From: Gammaproteobacteria bacterium UBA3067 | GTDB taxonomy: Bacteria > Pseudomonadota > Gammaproteobacteria > Pseudomonadales > UBA3067 | Direction of reading: 5' to 3' | Assembly: GCA_002366835.1 (NCBI GenBank) | Contig: DFBZ01000166.1 | Coordinates: forward strand, 1-14,509 | DNA: 14,509 nucleotides | Shown here: positions 1 through 7,246 of the stretch, piece by piece | How positions within the stretch are numbered: the first letter of the stretch is position 1 | Layout: the number at the start of each line of letters is the position of its first letter | Notes under the pieces: generated by a model | Database searches by the model: none | Told to the model about the DNA's origin: nothing | What the model saw: only the letters and a program-made list of their open reading frames with translations | Program-made: the position numbers and the translations under genes

Positions 1-109
1 TTTCAGAGAAGCGCACACCGAGAAAATTCGCATAAGGGATCATTTCAATGGCTTTATCAAAATCTTTGCTTTCACGTATTGATTGGAAGAAATCAGTTTT
101 TTCAGACAT
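1..109 (-). CDS. Hotdog-fold thioesterase (PaaI-like), N-terminal part only
   Basis: The gene starts at an ATG at 109-107 on the minus strand and runs off the left edge, so only about 36 residues are visible. They begin MSEKTDFFQSI and reach IPYANFLGVRF, a segment typical of the first helix and strand of PaaI/YbgC-like acyl-CoA thioesterases. The start codon shares one base with the stop of the upstream thioesterase gene (TAATG), so the two are probably translated in a coupled way from one transcript. Both proteins begin MSEK, which suggests tandem paralogues. The catalytic region lies outside the window, so activity and substrate cannot be judged. The family call is moderately confident and rests on the short N-terminus plus the neighbour. 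Confidence 0.6.
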   Translation of the reverse strand, partial: MSEKTDFFQSIRESKDFDKAIEMIPYANFLGVRFSE

Positions 110-591
110 TACTTAACTACCCCCTGCATTTTACTACTGGACGCTCGCATAAAAGTTGCCACCATGGATGCAATCGGATCGTTTATATCTGTTTGGTAAG
201 CCACGCCACGAATAAAGGCCACCGTATTGGTCAATTTATAACACTCCGCAGCCGCCTCAATGCCCTGCCCAGCTATAGCTGGCTTTAGATAGTCCACACG
301 TAAATCCAAAGTAGCAATAGCCTCCATCGTGGGCAAAGCACAAAACGTCGCCATGCCGCCAGCACTGTCCATTAATGAAAGGATAACGCCACCATGGATG
401 ATTCCGCTATCAGGGTCGCCCACCAGATTCTCCGCGAAGGGAATTCGCAATACAGCTTTATTCCTTTCTGCAGAGACAGTTTCTAAGCCCAGCTGCTTCG
501 AGTGAGGGATATTCCCGAAAAAACCACCCACTACAAGGTCGGAAAACTGGGGACTATCAATTAGATAGCTACGCTCTTTTTTTTCTGACAT
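109..591 (-). CDS. PaaI-family hotdog thioesterase
   Basis: This 160-residue protein has the single hotdog-domain architecture of PaaI-type thioesterases, which hydrolyse acyl- or aryl-CoA thioesters in the cytoplasm. The HGG motif (His66-Gly67-Gly68) is followed by LSLMDSAGG, with Asp75 at the position of the usual catalytic acid on the hotdog helix, then by a strand ATLDLRVDYLKPA near residues 93-105. An in-frame ATG at 609 would add six residues, but the ATG at 591 is preceded by GAGGA at a good distance and gives an MSEK start like the downstream paralogue, so 591 is preferred. Its stop overlaps the next start by one base (TAATG). The substrate cannot be told from sequence. Two adjacent hotdog genes may form a heteromer or act on related substrates; that is inference. 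Confidence 0.85.
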   Translation of the reverse strand: MSEKKERSYLIDSPQFSDLVVGGFFGNIPHSKQLGLETVSAERNKAVLRIPFAENLVGDPDSGIIHGGVILSLMDSAGGMATFCALPTMEAIATLDLRVDYLKPAIAGQGIEAAAECYKLTNTVAFIRGVAYQTDINDPIASMVATFMRASSSKMQGVVK

Positions 592-822
592 ACAAATTCC
601 TCGTGCCATTTAACATTTCAGTGAGCAAAAACCCCGTGATCTTAGTCAGCCATCCACACAAAATCAACAATTCGACCTCGTGTCTTTAAGGCACTGATAG
701 GCTGATAAGGCAGCACAAGGATGAATAAGCCGCCTTTTTCACCCCCAGTGATGCATTTGACTTGAGAACATGGTTATTTTCACGCAGGGAGCTCGGCACT
801 CACCAATATAGAAATAGCAGCC

Positions 823-2787
823 TTAACCTCTAGCAAAAACAACGATACTATTGGCCGGAATCACTATTGTGGCGAAAGCCGGTAGTCCATGTTGTCCCGG
901 CGCATTGGCATAGATGCCCCCACCGTTTCCAACGACCCACGGGTTCACCCAACCATCATAGACATCACTATTAAATACTTCTCGCCAGTGACCCGCTGCA
1001 GGAAAGCCTAGGTGATAACCATAATAAGTAGTCTCGCTAAGGCTTACCACCACCACAACATCTTCCCCGCGGTCAGTATCCCATCGGTGAAAGGCCAGCA
1101 CACGATTTTCGTTGCTAGCATGGAAAACGTTCAGGCCAGCTCCAGAGAGACCGGCAAACCGGCGTTTCACACCCATAAGCTCCTGCGAGAAACGTAAGAA
1201 GTCGGCCATGTGTTTGTCTTCGGCCAGCCCACCCCACCATATCTGAAAACTGCTACCGGGTTCATCATGCCACTGCTTATCTTCAAGGAACTCCTGTCCC
1301 ATAAAGATATGAGGGATACCCGGAGCCGTTAGAGCAAGACCCAGCGCGACGCGAGAACGGCTGCGCGCATACCATGAACGACTATTGCTACTGTCAGCAA
1401 TCTGGGGAATTCGTGCGCCGCGATCGCGGTAAACGATGTCATGGTTTTCCGCACACTGCACCGCACGCCAATTCTCATGAACACCCGGTGATGCCAGCTC
1501 TGTAGCAATTCGGCCTATATCCACAAACGCGCTTGCTCCCCCGGCAGATTGACCGATGGCAGCACGTAGCGCCTCACGGAGCCCATCATTTTGCGTGGCA
1601 TCGAATCCTGCACCATTCGTATCAGTGGAAAGCACAATACTGTTATCCACCGGCCAGTGCTCGGCAATATGAATCGCTTCGGGTTTATTAAAGTGGCAGG
1701 TGTCGGTGACGTACTGACAAAATAGCCACCCATGCTCGCCCCCCTCATTCCTTATCACACTCACTTCATCGTAGCGGAACCCGTCTGCATGGTACTCATT
1801 GAGGAATAGCAGCGCATTTTCAATCAGGAACTGTTTGACTTGATTCTTCCAGTAGGCAAATACTAATCCGCCCGCCCAACCACGGTCGGTAAAATATAGG
1901 CTATCATTTTGATCCCCCCTGGGTTGGCCATCAAAATGATAAAGGCCGCGATCCGTAAAATCGCCACCGGCATGGTTGTATACCACATCAAAGATAACGG
2001 CAATGCCATATACATGGCATAAGTCCACAAGCATACGTAATTGATTCGCCGTGCCTTCGATATCTTTGCGGGTATAAGGGGCCAGCGACGAATCAGCTTC
2101 TAGCAACAGACCGTTGACCATTTCCAAATAGCCTACCAAAGAGGCATCATTTTTATGAATGCCATAATCTGTCTCAGGAGAAAAATAATCAACACCGTTA
2201 TAGCCCAGGCTAAACATGGTAGGAAATTCAATAACCGGCAGAGGCTGAATCGCATTAATACCCAAGGCTTTTAGATAAGGCAGCTTAGCCAATACATCCA
2301 GAAAGCGGCCGTGATGTCGGCCTTCGGGGATATACCAGGTGCCAATATGGAATTGGTAGATGGCCAGCTCATTGAATGGAGGGGAACGAAAACCGCTATC
2401 ATGCCAAGTAAAAAGATCGGGATCAGTGAGCAGGCATTGACAATCCGGCCATGCGGGTACGTCACTAAGATCTCGTGCATAGGGATCTCGCTTTATACCC
2501 TCATCACCATTTTCCGGACCTACAACATAGAACATATAACGATCACCGTCTGCCAGATCAGGAACGAATCCACCCCACATACCCCCATCAAGCCTTTGTA
2601 GACATGCTTCCTCCTGATAGCTCCAAGCTCCGGCTGCGTTCATAATATAACCCCAGCGGACTCTCACTTGACGCGCGGCGGGGGCCCACGCCTTAAACGT
2701 AGCACCCTCTCCGTTGCTCAGTAGATTCGCGCCCATCGGAATCGGGCCATCCAAGCCCTCTAAATCCAGTGACCTGATATTATCCAT
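823..2787 (-). CDS. GH13 alpha-amylase-family enzyme with N-terminal CBM48 (branching-enzyme-like)
   Basis: This 654-residue protein has an N-terminal CBM48/E-set-like region (around residues 15-100, with ATFKAWAPAARQVRV) followed by a GH13 TIM barrel. The conserved GH13 regions are visible: region I DVVYNH (about 267-272), region II GFRYDEV with the probable nucleophile Asp340, region III IAEHW with the probable acid/base Glu376, and region IV ENHD with His449-Asp450. A beta-sandwich C-domain ends near residue 654. This layout fits enzymes acting on alpha-1,4/1,6-glucans such as GlgB- or TreZ-like proteins, but region II has Tyr-Asp-Glu rather than the usual V-D-A of GlgB, so I do not assign a specific reaction. 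The start at 2787 (MDNIRS) has AGAGG eight bases upstream; an in-frame GTG at 2868 lacks such a site. No glycogen or trehalose genes lie nearby. No signal peptide is seen, so it is probably cytoplasmic. Confidence 0.85.
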   Translation of the reverse strand: MDNIRSLDLEGLDGPIPMGANLLSNGEGATFKAWAPAARQVRVRWGYIMNAAGAWSYQEEACLQRLDGGMWGGFVPDLADGDRYMFYVVGPENGDEGIKRDPYARDLSDVPAWPDCQCLLTDPDLFTWHDSGFRSPPFNELAIYQFHIGTWYIPEGRHHGRFLDVLAKLPYLKALGINAIQPLPVIEFPTMFSLGYNGVDYFSPETDYGIHKNDASLVGYLEMVNGLLLEADSSLAPYTRKDIEGTANQLRMLVDLCHVYGIAVIFDVVYNHAGGDFTDRGLYHFDGQPRGDQNDSLYFTDRGWAGGLVFAYWKNQVKQFLIENALLFLNEYHADGFRYDEVSVIRNEGGEHGWLFCQYVTDTCHFNKPEAIHIAEHWPVDNSIVLSTDTNGAGFDATQNDGLREALRAAIGQSAGGASAFVDIGRIATELASPGVHENWRAVQCAENHDIVYRDRGARIPQIADSSNSRSWYARSRSRVALGLALTAPGIPHIFMGQEFLEDKQWHDEPGSSFQIWWGGLAEDKHMADFLRFSQELMGVKRRFAGLSGAGLNVFHASNENRVLAFHRWDTDRGEDVVVVVSLSETTYYGYHLGFPAAGHWREVFNSDVYDGWVNPWVVGNGGGIYANAPGQHGLPAFATIVIPANSIVVFARG

Positions 2788-3100
2788 AGTATCGCCTCTC
2801 TGAATTATCTGTTTGCCGCCAAACTTCTGCACCGCTGTGCGCGTCTCAGAACAGTAATCACGCAGCACTTCAGGCTTGTGAAGAAAAGAAGCTATAAAAA
2901 CGCAGTGGCTGTGCCTACCATTACACTCCCCTCGTTAGATCTTACTGTCAAGGTTGTTTACTGTCGTTAATTTTCTTTGCAGAACCAAAGTTTATATGGA
3001 TAAAAGTATCTTCCTCAAAAAACTAGATAGCATTATAAATAAAAATCTCGCACAATTTGCGCACTTATGTTTAATTTTCTGACCTAGACGGAAAAGCCCC
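2788..3100. other. Divergent intergenic region between the GH13 gene and pldA
   Basis: About 310 bp, AT-rich towards the right. It must hold the promoters of both divergent genes, but I find no -35/-10 pair good enough to call. An 8-bp direct repeat sits in it at 2942-2965 and is listed separately. No RNA gene or coding remnant is evident. Confidence 0.6.
2942..2965. repeat. Direct repeat TTACTGTC x2, possible operator
   Basis: The octamer TTACTGTC occurs at 2942-2949 and 2958-2965, with starts 16 bp apart, in the divergent promoter region. The CTGTC core recalls PhoB half-sites, but Pho boxes repeat every 11 bp, so this is not a standard Pho box. It may bind another regulator or be chance. 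Confidence 0.3.
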
Positions 3101-4345
3101 TTGAAAAATATTCCCATATTGATAATCACTATATTCTTCTCATTTCACTATCCCAACTTAAAGGCTGATAACAGCAGACCTATAACGGCATCAGAGCAAT
3201 TTCAAAAGTGCGCTACCGAAACACGAGAATTCCAACGCCTACTTTGTATTGATACAACGCTAGCTGCGCTTAAAATGGCAACGAGTCACCCCACGATACC
3301 CACTAATTTAATACGTTACCTAAGCTGCGAGCAGCAGCAAAATATACGTGATCGGCTTAATTGTTTTGACACCCTCATTCTTGAGATAAAAAAACCATTA
3401 AGCATAAAACCTGTAGAAGGAAAGCGGAAAATCGGAAAAAAATACCAAGCACTAGCCCAAACAAACCCCAAGTTACTAGAACCTACCGCCAATACGATGA
3501 ATGCTAGCGGCATAGAAACTCCGACACTTTTTAATGAACCCGACAGCCCACCCTCTTTTATAATGAATAGCTGGCAACTGGAGGAACAAAGTACCCGAGG
3601 CCCCTTCGTTATTACGTCATACAAGCCAAATTATATTATGCCGTTTTCCTATAGCGATAAAACCAATGACAAAAATTTTGCGCTATTAACAGGGGACCAA
3701 GCCGACAATCTTGAACTGAAATACCAAGTCAGCTTTAAAGCTAAAATTTGGCCGAGACTACTCAATTCCAGAGGTGATTTATGGATAGCATATTCGCAAA
3801 TGTCTTATTGGCAAGCATACAATGCAGATGCCTCATCCGCCTTTAGGGAAACCAACTACGAGCCAGAGCTACTTTACAGCTGGAAAACAAATACACGTTT
3901 ATTTGGATTAAACAGCCGATTATTGACTTTTAGCCTTAATCATCAATCAAACGGCCAAAGTGTTTTATTATCCAGAAGCTGGAACCGCGCGATAATGACT
4001 GCGTATTTTGATGCAGGCCAAAACTTCGCTTTAGTTGCCAGAGTTTGGCGTCGTTTTGATGAAGCCGCTGAAGAAGATGATAACCCAGACATGGACAAAT
4101 ATATCGGTCGCTACGAAACATCCGCCTATTTGAAAAGGGGCCGTAATAACTATTCGCTCATGCTGCGTAATAGCCTGAGCAATCACCGCCGAGGCTCATT
4201 CCAACTTAACTGGAGCCACGCTTGGCCAGCGATACCTATGAAACCCTATATCCAGTATTTTTACGGGTATGGAGACAGCTTAATTGACTACGATTTCAAG
4301 GAAAGTCGACTAAGTATGGGCTTTTTACTGACGGATTGGTTTTAA
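3101..4345 (+). CDS. pldA: Outer-membrane phospholipase A (OMPLA/PldA family)
   Basis: This 414-residue protein starts with a signal peptide (MKNIPILIITIFFSFHY, likely cleaved near residue 22) and ends in a 12-strand-type barrel that terminates in Phe, as expected for an outer-membrane protein. The OMPLA active site is intact: NHQSNGQS gives His281 and Ser283, and SRSWNR gives Asn295. The spacing His+2 and His+14 equals that of the E. coli triad His142/Ser144/Asn156; Ser291 matches the calcium ligand Ser152. The family hydrolyses phospholipids at the outer leaflet when membrane asymmetry is lost. The start is a TTG: a stop lies upstream in frame and the next ATG would delete the signal peptide. 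About 120 residues before the barrel carry two similar C-x11-C-x-D motifs (Cys37/Cys49 and Cys76/Cys88), longer than in the enterobacterial enzyme. It converges with ppk2. Confidence 0.9.
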   Translation: MKNIPILIITIFFSFHYPNLKADNSRPITASEQFQKCATETREFQRLLCIDTTLAALKMATSHPTIPTNLIRYLSCEQQQNIRDRLNCFDTLILEIKKPLSIKPVEGKRKIGKKYQALAQTNPKLLEPTANTMNASGIETPTLFNEPDSPPSFIMNSWQLEEQSTRGPFVITSYKPNYIMPFSYSDKTNDKNFALLTGDQADNLELKYQVSFKAKIWPRLLNSRGDLWIAYSQMSYWQAYNADASSAFRETNYEPELLYSWKTNTRLFGLNSRLLTFSLNHQSNGQSVLLSRSWNRAIMTAYFDAGQNFALVARVWRRFDEAAEEDDNPDMDKYIGRYETSAYLKRGRNNYSLMLRNSLSNHRRGSFQLNWSHAWPAIPMKPYIQYFYGYGDSLIDYDFKESRLSMGFLLTDWF

Positions 4346-4411
4346 GCTAGAGCAAAGTGAGTTTGGAGTGGTGAGAACGGCTCATTAGATAGCCGCATAA
4401 TGAATCCTCTT

Positions 4412-4425
4412 CGCCATCCTTGGCG
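4412..4425. terminator. Weak hairpin between convergent pldA and ppk2
   Basis: CGCCA (4412-4416) and TGGCG (4421-4425) form a 5-bp stem with a TCCT loop, followed by TTT on the plus strand. It sits in the 99-bp gap between two convergent stops, a natural place for a terminator. The T-run is very short. Another small stem, CGGCT/AGCCG, lies just to the left. Function is plausible but weakly supported. Confidence 0.35.
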
Positions 4426-4444
4426 TTTCGGAAAAATTCCTATA

Positions 4445-5413
4445 TCAATCAATACTCGTCTGTGAGCGATGATAACGTAATACAATTTCTGGGTCTGGAG
4501 ACAAATGAATATGGGGCGAGTCTTTTCCTTCATAGTCTAGAGCGGAAAGTACGTGACGCATGCTTTCCACGCGCGCTCTTTTCTTGTCATTTGCTTTGAC
4601 AATAATCCAAGGGCTGTAGGAGGTATGTGTCTTACTGAACATGTTCTCTTTGTACTTCGTGTAGATATTCCAGTTCTCTTGAGCCAATTCGTCTACTGGG
4701 CTAATTTTCCATTGTTTTAGCGGATCACTACGTCGGGAATCAAAGCGTTCAGCCTGAACATCTTTGGAGATGGAAAACCAGAATTTCACCAGCTCAAGAT
4801 TATCCTCATAGAGCATATGCTCAAACTCGGGCGCCTGTTGCATAAATGTCCGGTATTGTTTCTTGTCACAGAAGTCCATCACTGGCTCTACTACAGCACG
4901 GTTGTACCAGCTACGGTCAAAAAATACGATTTCTCCAGGGTTGGGCAATTGCTCCGTATAACGTTGAAAATACCATTGCCCTTTTTGCAAGTCCGTGGGT
5001 TTTGGTAGTGCGACAATTCGGGCGCTTCGAGGGTTTAGGTGCTCCATAAAGCGCCTGATCGTGCCGCCTTTTCCAGCTGCATCGCGTCCTTCAAAAAGAA
5101 TGGCTACGCGCCTACCTTCTAGCTGCACTGATCGCTGCAGCTTGACAAGCTCCATTTGTAATTTTTCCAACTCTTGCTCATAACGCAACTTGACCAACGC
5201 TTTCTCAACATTGATGTTTTTAGTGCCAAGTAATTGCAACAGGCCTTTCTTTGAACTGACAGCAGCAAGCTCTTTATTGGTAAAGGTTGAGGCCTTTTTT
5301 AAAGTCTTACCAAGAATTTTCTCTTCTGGCGTAAGCTTAGTTGGGACGTCTTTCCTAACCAGAACTTTATCTTCTCCGGATATCGGCGTTACTTGCGCAT
5401 TCTCGTTACTCAT
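4445..5413 (-). CDS. ppk2: Polyphosphate kinase 2 (PPK2 family)
   Basis: PPK2 enzymes move phosphate between polyphosphate and nucleotides, mostly making GTP or ATP from NDPs in the class I group. The 322-residue protein shows the full kinase core: Walker A GRDAAGKGG (109-117), a Walker B segment FFDRSWYNR with Asp166, and the lid-type stretch RRSDPLKQWKISPVD (about 227-241). A mixed-charge N-terminal segment of about 95 residues precedes the core and includes a probable coiled coil (LRYEQELEKLQMELVKLQ, 76-93). One-domain architecture and length fit class I; the subclass is an inference. The start at the ATG of MSNEN is preferred to an in-frame GTG at 5431; GGAGA lies about 11 bases upstream, a slightly long gap. 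The gene stands alone, convergent with pldA, and has an inverted repeat about 60 bp upstream. Confidence 0.93.
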   Translation of the reverse strand: MSNENAQVTPISGEDKVLVRKDVPTKLTPEEKILGKTLKKASTFTNKELAAVSSKKGLLQLLGTKNINVEKALVKLRYEQELEKLQMELVKLQRSVQLEGRRVAILFEGRDAAGKGGTIRRFMEHLNPRSARIVALPKPTDLQKGQWYFQRYTEQLPNPGEIVFFDRSWYNRAVVEPVMDFCDKKQYRTFMQQAPEFEHMLYEDNLELVKFWFSISKDVQAERFDSRRSDPLKQWKISPVDELAQENWNIYTKYKENMFSKTHTSYSPWIIVKANDKKRARVESMRHVLSALDYEGKDSPHIHLSPDPEIVLRYHRSQTSID

Positions 5414-5474
5414 ATTAATCACTTTCTCCACTAGGGTTTATTTTTGAATTTTAGTGCATATTGAATAATCACAC

Positions 5475-5496
5475 CGATCACGTTCAAATGTGATCG
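5475..5496. promoter_or_regulatory. Inverted repeat CGATCAC-N8-GTGATCG upstream of ppk2
   Basis: A perfect 7-bp inverted repeat with an 8-bp spacer lies 62-83 bp upstream of the ppk2 start, where a promoter would be expected. It could be an operator for a dimeric regulator. The right arm contains AAATGTGATC, identical to one CRP half-site, but the arms point outward relative to a CRP palindrome (TCAC...GTGA rather than GTGA...TCAC), so a CRP call is not justified. Confidence 0.4.
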
Positions 5497-5524
5497 CAAT
5501 CGGCGTAACTACAGCGCCTTTTTC

Positions 5525-5576
5525 CTTGGGTGTTTTTTGTCAGTTGCGGTGTCAAAGTCATTCCTCCTCACCCAAG
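5525..5576. repeat. Inverted repeat CTTGGGTG / CACCCAAG with T/A-rich flanks
   Basis: CTTGGGTG at 5525-5532 is repeated inverted at 5569-5576. The outer flanks also match loosely (TTTTTC on the left, GAAAAA on the right), giving arms of roughly 13 bp around a 36-bp centre. It may be a small palindromic element or the stem of a structured transcript. No coding sequence is associated and no target duplication is visible. Confidence 0.35.
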
Positions 5577-5831
5577 AAAAACCATCAATGCCCAAGATAT
5601 AGAGTTTTACTTACGGCGAATAAATGTGATTTATGATAGAAATCCAAGATACGAAAAACAAAAATGACTTCAGCATACAAAAATAGGCTAATTTGACCAA
5701 TTAAATCTAAAATTAGAAACGCTCTGGCCACTTGTTATTTTATGCCTAGTTCGGTTCACTATCACCAAACAATTCATCTCAGAATCAAGCCTATAGAGCT
5801 ACTTACCACTTTCTTGACATGGATCACTATT

Positions 5832-5862
5832 TTGTCAAATAGGTGACTTAAACACTTATAAG
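5832..5862 (+). promoter_or_regulatory. Weak sigma-70-like promoter candidate
   Basis: TTGTCA (5832-5837) and TATAAG (5857-5862) each match the consensus at 5 of 6 bases, but the spacer is 19 bp, longer than usual. An exact TTGACA lies at 5814 and forms an inverted repeat with TGTCAA at 5833-5838. It would give a leader of more than 200 bases for the tautomerase gene. Low confidence. Confidence 0.25.
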
Positions 5863-6085
5863 GAATTGCAATAAAAAGCATTTCCCACATTAAATTTTAG
5901 CTAGAAAAAATAACGATAGGAATAGTAGAACCGAACCCTGCTCTATCTCGTAGCTTTTCATCCACTGCTCCGCACCACCATAGTTCCAGAACAGCACTCG
6001 CAGGCAGGGCCTACACAAACCTCTCAAACAGAGATCGTTAACGCTCAAGTTTAGCGTAGCGCAATAACCGTAGAAGGAGAATCTA

Positions 6086-6481
6086 GTGCCAAGTGTCTTA
6101 GCTGAAGTTCGGCAGGAGTACGCACCTGAAGTCGAGAAAGCAATCATGGAGGCCGTCCATTCAGCACTAAGGGAGTGCTTCAAAATTATGCCCGGTGACA
6201 GAAATGTTCGTTTGCTTGTTCACGAACCCCATAGATTTGAATGCCCACCTGATAGGGAGAAACCAGAATTTTAGACGCATATCAGCATTGATTGTTTCGC
6301 AGGACGCTCACTGGATACAAAGCGTAGCCTGTACAAAACCATCGTTAGTAACTTGGAGGCTTTTGGTATTCCCAGGAATCATGTAAAAATTATGCTTCGG
6401 GAAATCACTGCTGAAAACTGGGGAATTCGTGGTGGCTTGGCTGCTTGTGATGTTGACTTGGGTTTTGATGTGAAGGTGTAA
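6086..6481 (+). pseudogene. Tautomerase-family gene interrupted by an in-frame amber codon
   Basis: The reading frame begins at a GTG with a strong AAGGAG site seven bases upstream and encodes MPSVLAEVRQEY, with the N-terminal Pro (Pro1 after Met removal) that is the catalytic base of tautomerase-superfamily enzymes. It reads through VRLLVHEPHRFECPPDREKP and EF, then meets TAG at 6272-6274. The same frame continues THISIDCFAGRSLDTKRSLY and ends NWGIRGGLAACDVDLGFDVKV before TAA at 6479. With one residue at the amber site the product would be 131 residues, a normal length for the 4-oxalocrotonate-tautomerase-like (Tautomerase_2) group. Family members I recall have Tyr at this place (PE-x-YTHISID), one base from TAG. 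No frameshift is needed. The upstream 62-residue half alone is unlikely to be active. A sequencing error, a recent nonsense mutation or suppression are the alternatives. The lysE-type gene follows 39 bp later. Confidence 0.85.
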
Positions 6482-6485
6482 AGCG

Positions 6486-6506
6486 GCAGTTCCACTGCTA
6501 TCTTTT
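6486..6506 (+). terminator. Hairpin and T-run after the tautomerase gene
   Basis: GCAGT-TCC-ACTGC forms a 5-bp stem at 6486-6498, followed by TATCTTTT. It resembles a weak intrinsic terminator or attenuator between the tautomerase and the exporter gene. It lies directly before the exporter's GAGGA ribosome binding site. Confidence 0.3.
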
Positions 6507-6520
6507 GAGGAATATACAGT

Positions 6521-7120
6521 ATGGATTTAACAACGTTAATCCTGTTCGTTTTGACATTTACGTCGATATTGATTTTACCAGGGCCGAATTCAGCCTTTGC
6601 AGTTGGTCAATCACTAAAGTATGGGGTGATTGGGTCGCTCGCCGTACCTTTTGGCTTTATGTCTGCAACGGGTTTACATGCTGTACTTGTCTTTTCTAGC
6701 ATTGGCATAATTCTTCAACAATATTCCGCCGTGTTAATAGTTCTGAAATGGCTTGGTGTCCTATATCTACTTTTTCTTGCGTACAACGCATTTATATCTA
6801 AGCCTTTAAAACTTGAGGTTTCACCAGAAGAGAGTCCAAAGTTAAAAATGTTTCTATCTGCAATGCTTGTATCTTTAAGCAATCCAAAGGCTTTGCTCGC
6901 CAGTCTTATGATTTACCCTTTATTTTTAAGTCCCCAATACGCATATTCAACGCAAGTGCTAATCCTATCGCTATCTGCAATGGCAATATCGTTTGCGGTT
7001 TATGGGGCTTACTGTGTCGCAGCATTAGCTTTTAGAAGTCGATTTTCCGGCAGCAGATTCGCAAACAAACTTGCAGGCAGCTTATATCTTGGGGCTGCAA
7101 GTGTGCTAGCTTCAAAATAA
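6521..7120 (+). CDS. LysE/RhtB-family amino-acid exporter
   Basis: This 199-residue, very hydrophobic protein fits the LysE/RhtB exporters, inner-membrane proteins of about 200 residues with six predicted membrane segments that export amino acids or similar small metabolites. The family hallmark PGPN (residues 20-23, in ILPGPNSAFAVGQS) lies at the end of the first membrane helix, and SNPKALL (about residues 119-125) matches the second conserved Asn-Pro-Lys motif. A GAGGA site lies 9-10 bases before the ATG. The central loop (about 72-88) is charged, as usual. Substrate cannot be inferred. It follows the broken tautomerase gene in the same direction with 39 bp between, so the two may once have formed a transcription unit; a small hairpin lies between them. 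Confidence 0.88.
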   Translation: MDLTTLILFVLTFTSILILPGPNSAFAVGQSLKYGVIGSLAVPFGFMSATGLHAVLVFSSIGIILQQYSAVLIVLKWLGVLYLLFLAYNAFISKPLKLEVSPEESPKLKMFLSAMLVSLSNPKALLASLMIYPLFLSPQYAYSTQVLILSLSAMAISFAVYGAYCVAALAFRSRFSGSRFANKLAGSLYLGAASVLASK

Positions 7121-7246
7121 ACCTAACCCCCTATATTTTCATAAAATCCATATAACACGACCTGAGAATTTTGTTAGTATCTAAAGAAAGTAAGGTATCG
7201 ACCGCCCTTATCTCCAACTGCTCTTCTCACCTATAAGAATCACAGT
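7121..7246 (+). promoter_or_regulatory. Upstream region of the hoxFUYH operon
   Basis: This 126-bp gap must hold the hox promoter unless transcription reads through from the exporter gene. It is AT-rich, with a small TATTTT-CAT-AAAAT stem just after the exporter stop that could end upstream transcription. I see no sigma-54 -24/-12 pair and no convincing sigma-70 pair. The ribosome binding site of hoxF is weak (only TAAGAA before the ATG). Confidence 0.35.

Larger units (their letters stand above)
5414..6085. other. Long intergenic region, no gene recognised
   Basis: About 670 bp upstream of both ppk2 (minus) and the tautomerase gene (plus). All frames are broken by frequent stops except a 97-codon minus-strand frame (6183-5890). 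That frame overlaps the tautomerase start and shows no recognisable protein features, so I regard it as spurious. Two inverted repeats near ppk2 and a weak promoter candidate at 5832-5862 are listed separately. The middle (about 5580-5900) is strongly AT-rich. The stretch 6034-6050 holds a small stem ACGCT-N7-AGCGT of unknown role. Confidence 0.6.

Noticed and set aside
2944..2965. Pho box in front of pldA
   Set aside because: CTGTCA and CTGTCG are 16 bp apart, not the 11 bp needed for PhoB repeats.
5475..5496. CRP binding site upstream of ppk2
   Set aside because: One half-site matches exactly, but the second arm is in the wrong relative orientation for TGTGA-N6-TCACA.
5700..5725. A third, decayed copy of the MITE end (TCTAAAATTAGAA)
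   Set aside because: Only about a dozen AT-rich bases are similar, and no inner sequence or opposite end is present.
5890..6183. 97-codon minus-strand frame upstream of the tautomerase gene
   Set aside because: It overlaps the well-supported tautomerase start, has no recognisable domain and an unlikely composition. I consider it chance.
5960..7180. Tautomerase and LysE genes as integron cassettes with attC sites
   Set aside because: ACCTAAC after the exporter fits one end of an attC site and GTTAG lies about 50 bp later, but the arms do not pair beyond five bases. No matching sites flank the tautomerase gene, and the promoter-side GTTAACG does not fit the core site.
7121..7246. Sigma-54 promoter for the hydrogenase operon
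   Set aside because: Some hox operons use RpoN, but no TGGCAC-N5-TTGC-like pair is visible here.
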